From positions 751,501 to 815,500 of the forward strand of contig JALIZF010001940.1 in the NCBI GenBank assembly GCA_029948255.1: a stretch of 64,000 bases of DNA. Direction: 5' to 3'. The notes beneath the pieces are model-generated. The model made no database searches and had not been told where the DNA came from. It was given only the letters and a program-made list of their open reading frames with translations. Source of the stretch: Telmatactis stephensoni. Taxonomy: Eukaryota; Cnidaria; Anthozoa; Actiniaria; Isophelliidae. Positions 43,015 to 54,310 of the stretch are shown here, one piece after another (positions within the stretch are counted from its first letter, which is position 1; every line of letters starts with the position of its first letter). The position numbers were made by a program, and so were the translations under genes.

Positions 43015-43460
43015 AGTCGTCATTCCCGCCAAAGTCAAAACATAGATGTTGATTGATATCTCCAGAATAAGACGTTTTGATTGGCTTATTGCTATAATTT
43101 ATTCAGCTACTTAAAAATGAATGAAAAGTCGTCATTCCCGCCAAAGCCAAAAAATACAAAGCGAGGCTGATGACTATTAGAAAGTCTAGTAGATAACGAA
43201 TTGCTTGGTATTTATATCACGAATTTTTGAAGAAATACTGACCACAGTTCAAGGAAATAAAAACGCGAAACTTGATTAATCATTTGTGAATGTTTAAAAG
43301 AACAATCTTGAATCAACTGGTGAAACACACCATATTTTCTCTCGTTTGTAACACTTTGCTTCGCGGGTAGTTTTACTATTGCCTCGGCAGTGTCGTAGAA
43401 GTTTAAACTTCTCAAACATGAAAACAGAGCACTTATAATTATTTATAAAATAATTAGTGG
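43015..43460. repeat. Segmental duplicate of 49320-49548 plus 52217-52410
   Basis: GTTTTGATTGGCTTATTGCT and AATACTGACCACAGTTCA match near 49350 and 49505. The following TTGTGAATGTTTAAAAGAAC matches 52224. The paralog is split by a 2.7-kb insertion, so this copy shows the empty site. Confidence 0.9.
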
Positions 43461-43564
43461 AATAGTACGCGCGCTCTTATTGGCCAAAAATCGTGTTGGA
43501 TGAGATTAGCAAACACGCTCACGTTTTTTTTTTCGTAGTTTTCGTAAATTTGTGCGCTTATTTT

Positions 43565-43745
43565 TTTAAAGAAGTAAAAAACTGTTTTTCTGTGTTTGAT
43601 AGCCTGATCAAAAACCTTGTGATGTTGGGAGAACACTCGAGAGCTAAGGCTCATTCTTCGACTACGCTCTCTCGTGTTCTCCCAACATCACGGCGTGTTT
43701 TGATCAGGCTATCAAACACGGAAAACAGTTTTTTATTTCTTAACT
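43565..43745. mobile_element. Foldback MITE
   Basis: GTGTTTGATAGCCTGATCAA at 43592 faces its inverse TTGATCAGGCTATCAAACAC ending near 43719, with further pairing of GATGTTGGGAGAACAC and of the outer AAACTGTTTT words. Confidence 0.8.
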
Positions 43746-43859
43746 TAAATTGATCTACGCGATGGTTCAATTTGTGAACCTAGTAGACGACAAGGGATTC
43801 GAAGTCAAACTCTTTGAGGGCCGTTTGCTTAAACGGTGCCTAAGTCTTACGCAGTGTTT

Positions 43860-44250
43860 TTATATTGTCTCAGACAATAGAAAAGAAATCAGCTATAAGC
43901 ACTAATTGCTTGAAAACGCATAAAAAATTGTATAAAAGAATTTAACGTGTTTTTAAAAGCAAATGATTCTAAAATAACACAACAGATTGACGAAATATGA
44001 GTATTCCCAAAAGTATTTTTACAGATCTTGAATGCTGTTTTCCATGTCTTCAGACAACTGATTGTGAAGTAACTAGTTTTAATCATAATCCCTTTAATTA
44101 AAGAAATGTCACTTGATCTTGAATTTTCGCTTCGGTTTGTAAGTCATGTGTCAAAATTGGCTCCCTTGCATCTGCCAAGTAAGATTGAGCATAGTTAATA
44201 GAGGATTGAGTAAGATTGGTAATGTGTGGTCCCTAAGTTTATCACGGGGG
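43860..44250. repeat. Relic of the second-type receptor upstream region
   Basis: Similar in order to 57320-57640, the region before the receptor at 58210 (ATAAGCAC, TTTAACGTGTTTTTA, GATCTTGAATG, TTTGCATCTGC-like words). No receptor follows it, so it marks a lost or moved array unit. Confidence 0.55.
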
Positions 44251-45734
44251 AGGATATGTGACGTGTGCGGGAACTGTTCTAATCTTGAGGATAAAACAGC
44301 TCATACTTGAATATTAATGATTTCAACTTATTACATTACAAATTAGTAATCCCCACTCGATCTAAGAATGACGGCCACAATTTTTTTTTGCTCAAGACAG
44401 AATTGCATCCAAAGTTCATCATTCGCCCCTAGCAACAGATAATTTGCTACGAAGATGGCCAAAACCTATGTCTATACAGCAAACAGTGACTGATCCTAAA
44501 ACATACGAAAACTTAGTCACATTTAATGTTTATTTCCATCGCAAATTTAAATCTCAGACAAGAAAATAAACTTCTTCTACATGAATATCTCACCTAACAA
44601 GCAGGTTAACTGAATATTTGCCTAATGTTTTTTCCAGGCTATGATCTGAGTGCCACTTCGCTTATTTTTGCACTAAACATTTCTTTGTTTATAATATAGT
44701 TAAAATCCTGCAATTTGATTGGCATTTATCGTTAATAGTGGTATTTCAAGTTCTAGATAGTGGTATTTGAAAATCACCATGACAACCAGTACTTTTCAGT
44801 TTGACAAACTGCAAACAAGAAAATGGCGGCCAGACCCGGGAAGCTTTCTCCAGCTCCAAAAAAGTGATCTTATCCGAAAAGCAAGTCAAAAAGTTCAAAA
44901 AAGGAAAGTAGCATGGATCATTTAATGTTTATGAAGATTTCTTGTTATTGTTTGAGCGACACCTGAAAGTGAAAGCTTGTCAAAATACTGCTTCATTCAA
45001 CTTACAGTAAAGGACTGATGGCTGAAAAGTTATTGAAAAGTAATAAAAAGTTTTATCATATGACAATCAGTGGTATACTGGCGGATAGCAACATCGTAAA
45101 ATCCATATCAACACTGCTTCCGGTGGCCAGTGGTGATATCATTGATATCTTCACATGTGAAGATATTATTTGTCGACCAATCACGAGCCAGCATTTTCCC
45201 TCTTCTCGCGGTTTTCAAGTCAGGACGCGTTGTGCGTTTTCATTGTTTATTTCACTAATCTTCGGCTAAATCCCGCGAAAATGTCGGCCAGTCAAACGCC
45301 AGAGTTGATGACTCGCTGCGTTGTCATTGAAAATATTCATTTTATGAAATATTGAAGCTTACAACAAAGACTGATTGTTCATTTCATTTTACTGAAGTGA
45401 TATTTGTTGCAATTTTTGTGACATAATATAAGTAAATACATTTTCAAAAACATTCAAATGTTTAACTGTTCTCGGGACTTCTCAGTCGGTGGGCGTCATA
45501 TAAGTTTATGGTAATTGAGCTTAAAAACTAAAAAAGAGAACATCTGTGTGTTGTACCACTGATTGTCACATCATAAAAAGTAAATTACATAACCGCTTGG
45601 AGTTATCCTCTCGTGTTGAGAACTAACGTACTCGATATATTTCTCAAGACTCGAAGATAAATGATTTCATATCTTCGCGCGGCCATGTACTATCCTCTAT
45701 ATACATTATGATTCTGCCCTGTATCTTGTCAACA
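44251..45734. other. Unassigned spacer
   Basis: Contains GATATCTTCACATGTGAAGA at 45145, a near-perfect palindrome, and CAATCAGTGGTA/TACCACTGATTG words at 45064 and 45555 that could bound an old MITE. No gene was recognised. Confidence 0.4.
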
Positions 45735-46075
45735 CCTTGACAAACTTATTTCACTTCAGTTCTTAGAACCTCCTTGACAACCCTATTTCACTTCGGTTCT
45801 TAGACCTTCCTTGACAAACCTATTTCAGTTCGGTTCTTAGAACTTTCTTGACAAACCTATTTCACTTCGGTTCTTAGAACTTTCTTGACAGGCCTATTTC
45901 ACTTCGGTTCTTAGAACTTCTTGACAAACCTATTTCACTTCGGTTCAGTCTTAGAACTTCCTTCACAAACCTATTTCACTTCGGTTCTTAGAACTTCCTT
46001 GACAAGCCTATTTCACTTCAGTTCTTAGAACTCCCTTGACAAGTTAACTTCACTTCAGTTCTTCAACTTCCTATG
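45735..46075 (-). repeat. 37-bp minisatellite in inverted orientation, about 9 copies
   Basis: Units read CCTATTTCACTTCGGTTCTT and GAACTTTCTTGACA on the plus strand, the inverse of the arrays at 26167, 30053 and 47098. The unit next to the left end carries CAACACCTTGACA, as the promoter-proximal units do. Confidence 0.9.
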
Positions 46076-46551
46076 ATAACCAAACCATCTGATACATACA
46101 TCATAAATTTCAATATTATAATGCTATTTGTATTAAAGGTACAATTCGTCGGCTTTCATACACCCAATTTTTGACATATTTATCGAGGAGTTGGTCTATG
46201 TCTAAATCTAATTACAATTTACGTAGGTGTGGAGAAAGAAAAAAGACAAGAGAAAAGTATACTATACTGTAGAGTAAATACTATTATATACACCTATTTC
46301 AAAAAAATATTGTCGGGCGAGAGGCTTCAAGCCTACGCGACTAGACTGAAAAGGAGTATGGGTAGTTGAAAATATTTACCCTCTATTTGGCTTTGGCACA
46401 TATTTTAAGCATCAGTGAATAAAGGACTTTGTTGTACAAGCTCAACACCAACTGGTTGAAAATTGTCGTGCTGATATGATTTTTACCCATACTCCATTTC
46501 GGGTGAGTCGCGAAGACTTGAGTCCATTTGCCGACAACATTAATTGAAAAA

Positions 46552-46886
46552 GATGTATACACCACAACGATTTATCTCTCAAAGAAAACCTACTCGTCTG
46601 AGAATTCCTAATAATTGTCTCGTAAAGACCTCAAGACAAGTTCGTGTTTATTTGTAGAAACTACCTTTTGGGGCTACAAGGAAATTGTTTTCAGATTCAA
46701 GTTGGATAACTGCCCTAACCAGTTGTTTTACGCGAAACTTACTACAGTCCTTGGATTGCTGATCAAAGCAAAGGCAGAGCACAAAAAAGCACTGAAACCA
46801 GCGGAGAGACTAAACTTGTTAAAGCTTGACTCATATAAAACAAACTTCAGTAGTACGTCTAGAACAAGGCGAAGAATTAAGGAGGA
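46552..46886 (+). promoter_or_regulatory. Orphan copy of the array promoter/leader
   Basis: Homologous to the leaders before the intact receptors (CTCGTCTGAGAATTCCTAA, CTCGTAAAGACCTCAAGACA, TTGGATTGCTGATCAAAGC) but ending after GAACAAGGCGAAGAATTAAG, where a minus-strand SINE begins. No receptor follows. The next full leader starts at about 47211. Confidence 0.85.
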
Positions 46887-46900
46887 GAAAGTCGAAACAA

Positions 46901-46976
46901 GGATGTGAGGTCACTGAGGATCGAACTCGGGACCTCCGTCGCACCGACAGCCGCGCACTAACAAATTGTGCCATCC
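46901..46976 (-). mobile_element. tRNA-derived SINE head (76 nt)
   Basis: The minus strand begins GGATGGCACAATTTGTTAGT and contains CGAGTTCGATCC. It joins directly to the broken end of the orphan leader through GAGAAAGTCGAAACAA, the SINE 3' tail shared with the copy at 26008. Confidence 0.7.
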
Positions 46977-47097
46977 TTGATCCTTTCTAAAAGAAAAAAA
47001 ATGAGTATCAAAGCCGAAGAATTGTACCTTTAACTAAAAATAGCAATATCATACTGAAATTAATGATCTATTTATAAGATTGTTTGTTTATAGAACG

Positions 47098-47210
47098 TTC
47101 TAGGAACCGAAGTGAAATAGGCTTGTCAAGAAAGTTCTAAGAACCGAAGTGAAATAGGTTTGTCATGGAAGTTCTAAGAACTGAAGTGAAATAGGCTTGT
47201 CAAGGTGTGG
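47098..47210. repeat. 37-bp minisatellite, about 3 copies
   Basis: Same unit as at 26167, directly before the leader of the receptor at 47621. Confidence 0.9.
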
Positions 47211-47620
47211 ATAGTATTTTACATACACCATCACGATCTCTATCTCAAACAAGACTTACTCGTCTGAGGATTCCTACCAATTGTCTCATAAAGACCTCAA
47301 GACAAGTTCGTATTTACTTGTAGAAACTACCTTTTAAAGCTACAAGGAATTGTTTTCAGATTCAAGTTGGATAACTGCTCTAACCAGTTGTTTTACGCGA
47401 AACTTACTACAGTCCTTGGATTGCTGATCAAGGGAAAGGCAGAGCACAAAAAGACGAAAGGAAACCAGCGGAGAGACTAAACTGGTTAAAGGTTAACTCA
47501 TAAAACAAACTCAAGTAGTACGACTAGAACAAGGCGAAGAATAAAGTTAGAAAACTTGACACAATAACTATCATTTTTTCGCCAATCAAGTTTCCGAATT
47601 TCATTGTATTTGCAGCCAAC
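47211..47620 (+). promoter_or_regulatory. Conserved promoter/leader of array receptor 7
   Basis: GGATAGTATTTTACATACAC class, followed by CATCACGATCTCTATCTC. No ATG up to 47621. It ends GCAGCCAAC before the start, as for 27016 and 54311. Confidence 0.75.
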
Positions 47621-48544
47621 ATGAACAATTCTACAATACAAGAAAAAGTACTGAGTCAATTTGACGATTTGACGCTCCTTCTGGATCAAAATGTTCACTT
47701 CAGAAACTATTTGTATTTTCTAATCGGTTTCAATTCTCTCAGTTCTATTCTGGCCGTAGTATTAAACTGTTTGATTATTGTGGCTTTTCTTAAAAACTCT
47801 TCCTTGCGGACTCCTTCGTTCATTTTAATCCTTAGTTTAGCTACTTTCGATTTGGGCGTTGGTGTAGTGGTGCAACCGGCGTACTGCTGTCGATTGGTTG
47901 CCTGGTTGAAGAGAAACTCTTCTTTGTACAAATACAGTTATAAAGTCTTTGTACAAATGTTCGTTTTCCTAACAAATGGTTCCATCCTCACGGCAACCGC
48001 CATTATTGTTGATCGGTTTCTTGCTCTTCACCTGCGTCTGAGGTACAAACAACTTGTCACAACCAAGCGGTCTTACGCAGTTGTTATATCAACGTGGGTT
48101 TTTAGTTTATTGTGCAGTTTTGCACATCCAACCTATGTATCTTGGATGTCTATTGCCCACGATTCTTTCTTTTTGAGTATCATTATGTTTGACATTTTTC
48201 TAATACTCAAAATTTCTCGTGCGATTCGTGGACTGGAACAACAACAACAACAACAACAAAAACAACTACCACCATCCATGAACATGCAGAGGTACAAAAC
48301 ATCTGTGAAAACCATGAACTACATTACCGGGATATTTGTACTGTGTAATTTCCCTAGTTTTATACTTTTCCTTGTATTCCATGAGCTTGGGCAAGCCGGG
48401 TTTAACATTGGAGTAGAGCTGCTTTATGTGGCCCATTTAGGAAATACACTAGTTTTGATGAACAGTGCGTTGAATCCATTGATTTATTGCTGGAGAATAC
48501 AAGAAATACGGAACGCTTTGCTTCAATTATTACGTATACAATGA
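47621..48544 (+). CDS. Array GPCR 7, class A orphan receptor, 307 aa, poly-Q third loop
   Basis: Intronless, with all family marks: MNNSTIQEK, N16-region sequon changed to DDLT, DRF, TM6 CNFP, NPLIY, tail QEIRNALLQLLRIQ. The third loop is compact, with EQ7 then KQLPPSMNMQRY; the AQHIHP-type segment of other copies is missing. The middle of the gene (from LNCLIIVAFL to the TM5 start) is almost identical to the receptor at 54311. No TM5 proline and no ECL2 cysteine. Confidence 0.93.
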   Translation: MNNSTIQEKVLSQFDDLTLLLDQNVHFRNYLYFLIGFNSLSSILAVVLNCLIIVAFLKNSSLRTPSFILILSLATFDLGVGVVVQPAYCCRLVAWLKRNSSLYKYSYKVFVQMFVFLTNGSILTATAIIVDRFLALHLRLRYKQLVTTKRSYAVVISTWVFSLLCSFAHPTYVSWMSIAHDSFFLSIIMFDIFLILKISRAIRGLEQQQQQQQKQLPPSMNMQRYKTSVKTMNYITGIFVLCNFPSFILFLVFHELGQAGFNIGVELLYVAHLGNTLVLMNSALNPLIYCWRIQEIRNALLQLLRIQ

Positions 48545-49319
48545 TGTTCAAAACATTGAGATGTTATTATCATGTAAGATTAACTAAAAGATGCGTGAAC
48601 GTAATTTTAAAAATAAAAGTGAAATAAAAAATGAAAACCATTTGAATGACCTCATATATTTAGAAGACAAAAAAAGAAACAGCAGGAAAAACGGATAAAA
48701 AACAAATAAACGAATCAATAAATAGATGGATGAAAGAATGAAAAGCATGGGATGAAAGCAAGTAGATAGGAATAAAAATACGTATCATATGTATATTTTG
48801 AAAACGTAAACACAGTGTAGTAACCAGTCTTAAGACACAACGAATATGTTCAATTTGATTCAATAAACACAAACTGAAAATAAATCAACAACAATAAATC
48901 AACTGAAAACATCCATTTTTCTCTTGTCGGTAGGATTTTAACTTAAAGTGAAATAGAACGATTATAACAAATTATTTGAATTTATATATGCTTGAGCAAC
49001 AATTGAATAAAGGAATCCAAATAAAAAATCAAGAAAGGCAAAAACGAAGACAAAATGGTGAATTAATAAATAGATGAATGATTTATAAACAGTAAGGGAC
49101 GAATTAGAAACATTCACACAGGAATAAGCAATCACACAGGAATATAAACTGCGTATAATACCCTTAGAGGACCGACGCAATTGACGAAACAAAAAGAATT
49201 CCTAGCTTTCTGATTGTTTTTCTACTATATTTCAGAAAATATTTTTACTATAATCGATTGTTTTTGTGATCCTTTGATTAGTTCGATTCCATTTTTTTAA
49301 AAACATGGTTCGTTTTGCA
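48545..49319. other. Array receptor 3' UTR and repeating spacer
   Basis: Parallel to 42542-43014 (AAAATAAAAGTGAAATAAAA, CAGTCTTAAGA at 48825, TTGAGCAACAATTGAATAAA). No gene. Confidence 0.5.
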
Positions 49320-49548
49320 GATGTTGATTGACGTTTCCAGAATAAGACGTTTTGATTGGCTTATTGCTATAATTTATTCAGCTACTTAAAAATGAATGAA
49401 AAGTAGTCATTCCCGCCAAAGCTAAAGAAACAAAAAGCGAGACTGACGGCTATTTGAAAGTCTAGGAGACAACGAATTGCTTGGTATTACTAATCTTTGA
49501 AGAAATACTGACCACAGTTCAGGGAAATAAAAAGGCGAAACTTGATAA

Positions 49549-52216
49549 ACTAGACGCCTAATAGGCGTTCACTCGGGCTACACCTGTGTATAGTACTTGG
49601 GGAGAAATGGAGAACAGAAGTTTATGGAAACCAGTTTGACTTGTCAGTGTCTTTTGATTGCAAAAATGCATGACAAGTACTCCCAGAGCAGAACACAAAT
49701 TATATTGGGGAGAAAGTAGTTTGTACATAATTGTACCACATCATGGTGGATATTAATATACTGCTGGTCTTTTTATCATGCCAGACATACGGACAGTATA
49801 CAGTCTCCTTTATTTGTAAATGCCTACCAAATGATCCAATATGATCTATAGATAATACATTATAGCTCACACAATTTAAATTTCTATTCTGTACTTTTTT
49901 ACTTTGATTTATGGAAACAAAACTTACAAACTGTGGCAGACTGTTTCGATGTCCAAGTTAAAATGATTTTGATATTGCTGTTGTCACATTGGTAGATTCT
50001 AGAAGTACCACAGTTACCTTTCTATGAAATCATTTCAGTTTCTTAACACAACTTTTCAATACATGTATTACCATGTTTTTAATATGGAGCAGATCAATGA
50101 TTATAGCAGTAGTCAGTTGCTGATGCTTTATTTGAAGAAGTGTAATGTCATACAATATATGCTCTGACATTACTGATACCATATATAGCTCCTCCATGCA
50201 CATCAATCTGATACTACTACATACAGTAATATCTTCAATTCACAAATTTGTGGTTGAGTATCACTTTTCATTGATTGAAAATATCATTTTGTACATTCTA
50301 AAATTATTCTTCAATTGTTGCTAATATAAGGTCTCATAAACATTACTATCATTTCCATGATTACATCACTATATTTTTATCTGCTAACATTGAGCATGAT
50401 TGACAATAAAGTGCATTCAATATAATCATGACATTGTACAAAATACAGATTGCACTAAATATTTATAAGTTAATAATAAAAAATCATTTGTTTTCCATTG
50501 TTTATTTGGTGTAATTTTGCACCATTTACTAATTCCTGTTCCTTGAATACACCCTAGTCACCTTATTGTAGATATTGTTAGTTAATTAGTTCGTTTTTAA
50601 CACGCCTCCCAGGAAGAGCATGACTGTAGACACCGTGTAAGCAAATATTATGTGCAAGCAGTGGTGAAATATTATTAATTTAAACAAACTACTGATCTAT
50701 TAAAGACAATATCTCGGCGTGTCTTACCACAGGTAGCCCAAGCTCACTATTAGTGGCTATTTACAAGAGAATGTATGTCACTCAATAACACTCAAAATGT
50801 CTGTCTTAATTTTAATAAAATTCCACGATACTTCTAGAGTGTGTTTTTCATGCTTTCTTCTAACCTCTGAATGAGTTTCAGCGAAATTCGTCGATTTTAA
50901 CTGCTCGCCCTAAGCCACTCAAAAATGGAGAGAAGGTAGGAAGCGATGGCCGACTCGAAGCCATCATACTGCTCAACTCCAGTCCAAATATCTTCCCGAA
51001 AAGTCGCTCTAGTTCAAAAATTCCTTCGCACAGGGTTGAAACGATAAATAAGCCACGTCCTCATGCCAGCCAAATCGAAGCGAAAGCCTTTCCAAACGAG
51101 CCACGGGACTTGAACTTCGAAAAACTGTTCGCTTACGAGCAAAAGAAAATGCGTGACTGACCAAAGTTGTCACAACCAAACCGTTAAAAATTAGAGAGAG
51201 CCTGGGATCGAGCAACAACTACTACTTTGACAGGCATATTTGATAAATATTATTCCTAATCCAAGAAGATATAGCTACATTACAAGAGTCTTGAAGTCAA
51301 ATACGGTTGTAAAATATCTCAAAACACCGCAGCGAAGGTTTTAGAACTGTTAAAATATGTCCGTCAAGTAGAAATTGTAGCTCGATCCCAGGCTCTCTCT
51401 AATTTTTAACGGTTTGGTTGTGACAACTTTGGTCAGTCACGCATTTTCTTTTGCTCGTAAGCGAACAGTTTTTCGAAGTTCAAGTCCCGTGGCTCGTTTG
51501 GAAAGGCTTTCGCTTCGATTTGGCTGGCATGAGGACGTGGCTTATTTATCGTTTCAACCCTGTGCGAAGGAATTTTTGAACTAGAGCGACTTTTCGGGAA
51601 GATATTTGGACTGGAGTTGAGCAGTATGATGGCTTCGAGTCGGCCATCGCTTCCTACCTTCTCTCCATTTTTGAGTGGCTTAGGGCGAGCAGTTAAAATC
51701 GACGAATTTCGCTGAAACTCATTCAGAGGTTAGAAGAAAGCATGAAAAACACACTCTAGAAGTATCGTGGAATTTTATTAAAATTAAGACAGACATTTTG
51801 AGTGTTATTGAGTGACATACATTCTCTTGTAAATAGCCACTAATAGTGAGCTTGGGCTACCTGTGGTCTTACATGTCTGTCCTCAAGTGAAGTTCGCTGC
51901 CACAAATCGATCTGTCTCGTGTTCTTGGACGATCAATACATTATAAGTTGATTACAACAGCTGGTAAGAAGGTCATCACTAAATTCGAGAATTCGATATT
52001 AACGATTAATGCAAAGTATCTTGAGATTAAAAACCAAATAGTTTGAAAAATTCCGATTGATAGCGTCCGCCATTTTGTTCTCAATCTCTCGCGACCACAG
52101 GAAGCCTCGTGGTCAACAGTGTACCCCAAAGGCTTCTGGGTAATTTGCCGATTTGCGACGTTGATAGATAGACCGAAAAGGTAAACCTAGACTCGAGCTA
52201 CCACAGGTAGCCCGAG
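49549..52216. mobile_element. 2.7-kb insertion with short inverted ends, non-coding
   Basis: It splits a spacer that is continuous at 43260-43275. ACTCGGGCTACACCTGTG lies near the left end (49571) and CACAGGTAGCCCGAGT at the right end (52217). TAA may be the duplicated target. No transposase or reverse transcriptase frame was recognised. A foldback element with almost the same end word lies inside it at 50726-51867. Confidence 0.65.
50726..51867. mobile_element. Foldback element with about 490-bp near-perfect inverted arms
   Basis: The left arm starts ACCACAGGTAGCCCAAGCTC and the right arm ends with its inverse GAGCTTGGGCTACCTGTGGT. The arms remain inverted copies down to GCCTGGGATCGAGC at 51200 and GCTCGATCCCAGGC at 51383, leaving a loop of roughly 170 bp. 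A 69-aa minus-strand frame (51009-51218) exists in both arms but has no known domain. Confidence 0.9.
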
Positions 52217-52417
52217 TAATGATTTGTGAATGTTTAAAAGAACAATCATGAATCAACTGGTAAAACACAACATATTTTCTCTCGTCTGTAAAACTTGGCT
52301 TCGCAGGTGGTTTTACTATTGCCTCGGCAGTGTCGTAGGAGTTTAAACTTCTCAAACATGAAAAAAGAGCACTTAAAATTATTTATAAAATAATTGGAAT
52401 AGTACGCACGTTCCTCA

Positions 52418-52716
52418 TATATAGCTAATTGCATAAACATTGACCCTTGCAAAGCATAGAAGCTGAGACCGAAATGAACACTTGGAAATCTGCTGATAAG
52501 ATCGTTTTCAAGAAGCGCGTGTACATGGACGTTTCAAAAAGTGGCCGAGACAAGGACTTGATATTCTAGATACGTTTATCTAGCTTGTTCATGAATACAG
52601 TGCAAATGAATGATATAAATCCAAATATTACTAGTGTACCCAGCTGGAGCTATTTCGGTCTCAGCTTCCAGGTTCGATGATTTTGAAAGGATCAATGTTT
52701 GTGCAAATAGCTATAG
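52418..52716. mobile_element. MITE with about 60-bp inverted repeats
   Basis: TATAGCTAATTGCATAAACA and AGAAGCTGAGACCGAAAT at the left face ATTTCGGTCTCAGCTTC and TGTTTGTGCAAATAGCTATA at the right. Confidence 0.75.
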
Positions 52717-53859
52717 GAATTTTGCGCCCACAATATACTCGAAAGTGCGCGGTTTGGTCCTTGTTTCAACTTCATACTGACACTGACGCGTGATATTTTC
52801 CCATGTGGAGTGCCTACGATTTAAATAATTCTCCACAGCGCACTAGCGGTAGGTAGACTGCTTATGTCTCAGCTGTCTCAGTATTTCGGTAGTTGAACAT
52901 AATTTTGAAGAATGAGATCACTAACCAAATGTTCCACGTGAATATAACATTTCTTGCATTCGATATGCAAATGAATTTCAAACCAAAAACACAGACATGC
53001 GCAGACAAATTGTATACATGCTACGCCATTGTGCACTGTTTTTATCATTTATTTAGTCTTTTAGATTATTCAGAAATACCGTTAGTAGTCTGTCTTATCT
53101 GGTCGCACTTAATTTGGAGCCTAGCTCTGTTGTGTGTACCATACTACGATAAACATATCTATCTTGACTTTTATCTTATATTCATGTTATTTCATTTGTA
53201 GCCTTTATTTCAAGTCGTAGTTAAAGCTGTGTAAATAAAAAATATATAAAATATCGTATTGTATTTGCATATCACTTTGTCCATTGATTCTTATTTAATC
53301 TACGGTGCAATGTACTTCTCTCGTTTTGTCTTTTTTTCTTTCTCCACACCAAATGTACAATGTATATACGTAATTAGATTTAGACATAGACCCCCCTCGA
53401 AGAGCACTATGCTCTTGAGGTTGATGTCGAGCTCAATATGTTAAAGAAAAAACCCTGAATTTGTAAAATCTATTCTATCCCTGATGAAGGACCAGGCCCC
53501 GAAAGCTTGGATAATATAAAATCCATCAGTTTACCTGTGAGAAACAGCATTGAAAGTGAAATTGCCCTATCGCATAATGAAGTCACACCAAAACATTTTA
53601 TTGTTTTGACGCTAAGGATTATGGTCGCCAGAGGGGATCAGAGTGATTGCATATCAAATAAAATGCAGATGAGCAATCACTGATACATGATATATATCGA
53701 AACTCGATACATTGAAGTTCTTCTTCGAAAAGGAATATTAATAGGTCCCAATTTCCACTGTTTCTGAGCATCTATCCCCAATGTAAACATACTGTGACGT
53801 CATTATGCGATAGAGCAATTAAGATAGCCACGTACAACGATACTCTTAATTAAAAAGCT
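52717..53859. other. Spacer with dispersed-repeat copy
   Basis: 53335-53500 repeats 32411-32540 (AGATTTAGACATAGACCC, GAGCACTATGCTCTTGAGGT). A plus-strand frame at 52893-53201 is hydrophobic but has no family likeness. No gene is called. Confidence 0.4.
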
Positions 53860-54310
53860 TGTCAAGGACGTCCTAAGAACTGAAGCCAAAAGCCAAGGTC
53901 TGGATAGCATTATATATAAACCATCACGATCTAGCTCTGAAAAAAAAACTACTCGTCTTATCCCTAACAATTGTCTCGTAAATACCTCAAGACAAGTTCG
54001 TATTTACTTGTAGAAACTACTTTTTGAAGTTAAAAGGAAATTGTTTTCAGATTCAAGTTGGATAACTGCTCTAACCACTTGTTTTACGCGAAACTTACTA
54101 CAGTCCTTGGATTGCTGATCAAAGCAAAGGCAGAGTACAAAAAAGAACAGAAACCAGCGAAGAGACTAAACTGGTTAAAGTTTAACTCATAAAACAAACT
54201 CAAGTAGTACGTCGAGAACAAGGCAAAGACTAAAGTTGGACTGACACGACACAGTAACTATCATTTTTTCGCCAATCAAGTTTCCGAATTTCATTGTATT
54301 TGCAGCCAAC
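53860..54310 (+). promoter_or_regulatory. Conserved promoter/leader of array receptor 8
   Basis: The distal half matches the 41171 class (GTCAAGGACGTCCTAAGAAC, TATATATAAA at 53911-53920), while the proximal end (CCAATCAAGTTTCCGAATTT, GCAGCCAAC) matches the 47621 leader. No ATG lies between the TATA box and the start. Confidence 0.75.

Noticed and set aside
51009..51218. A 69-aa minus-strand protein in the foldback arm
   Set aside because: It lies in a repeated inverted arm with no recognised domain and stops follow; it is treated as part of the element.
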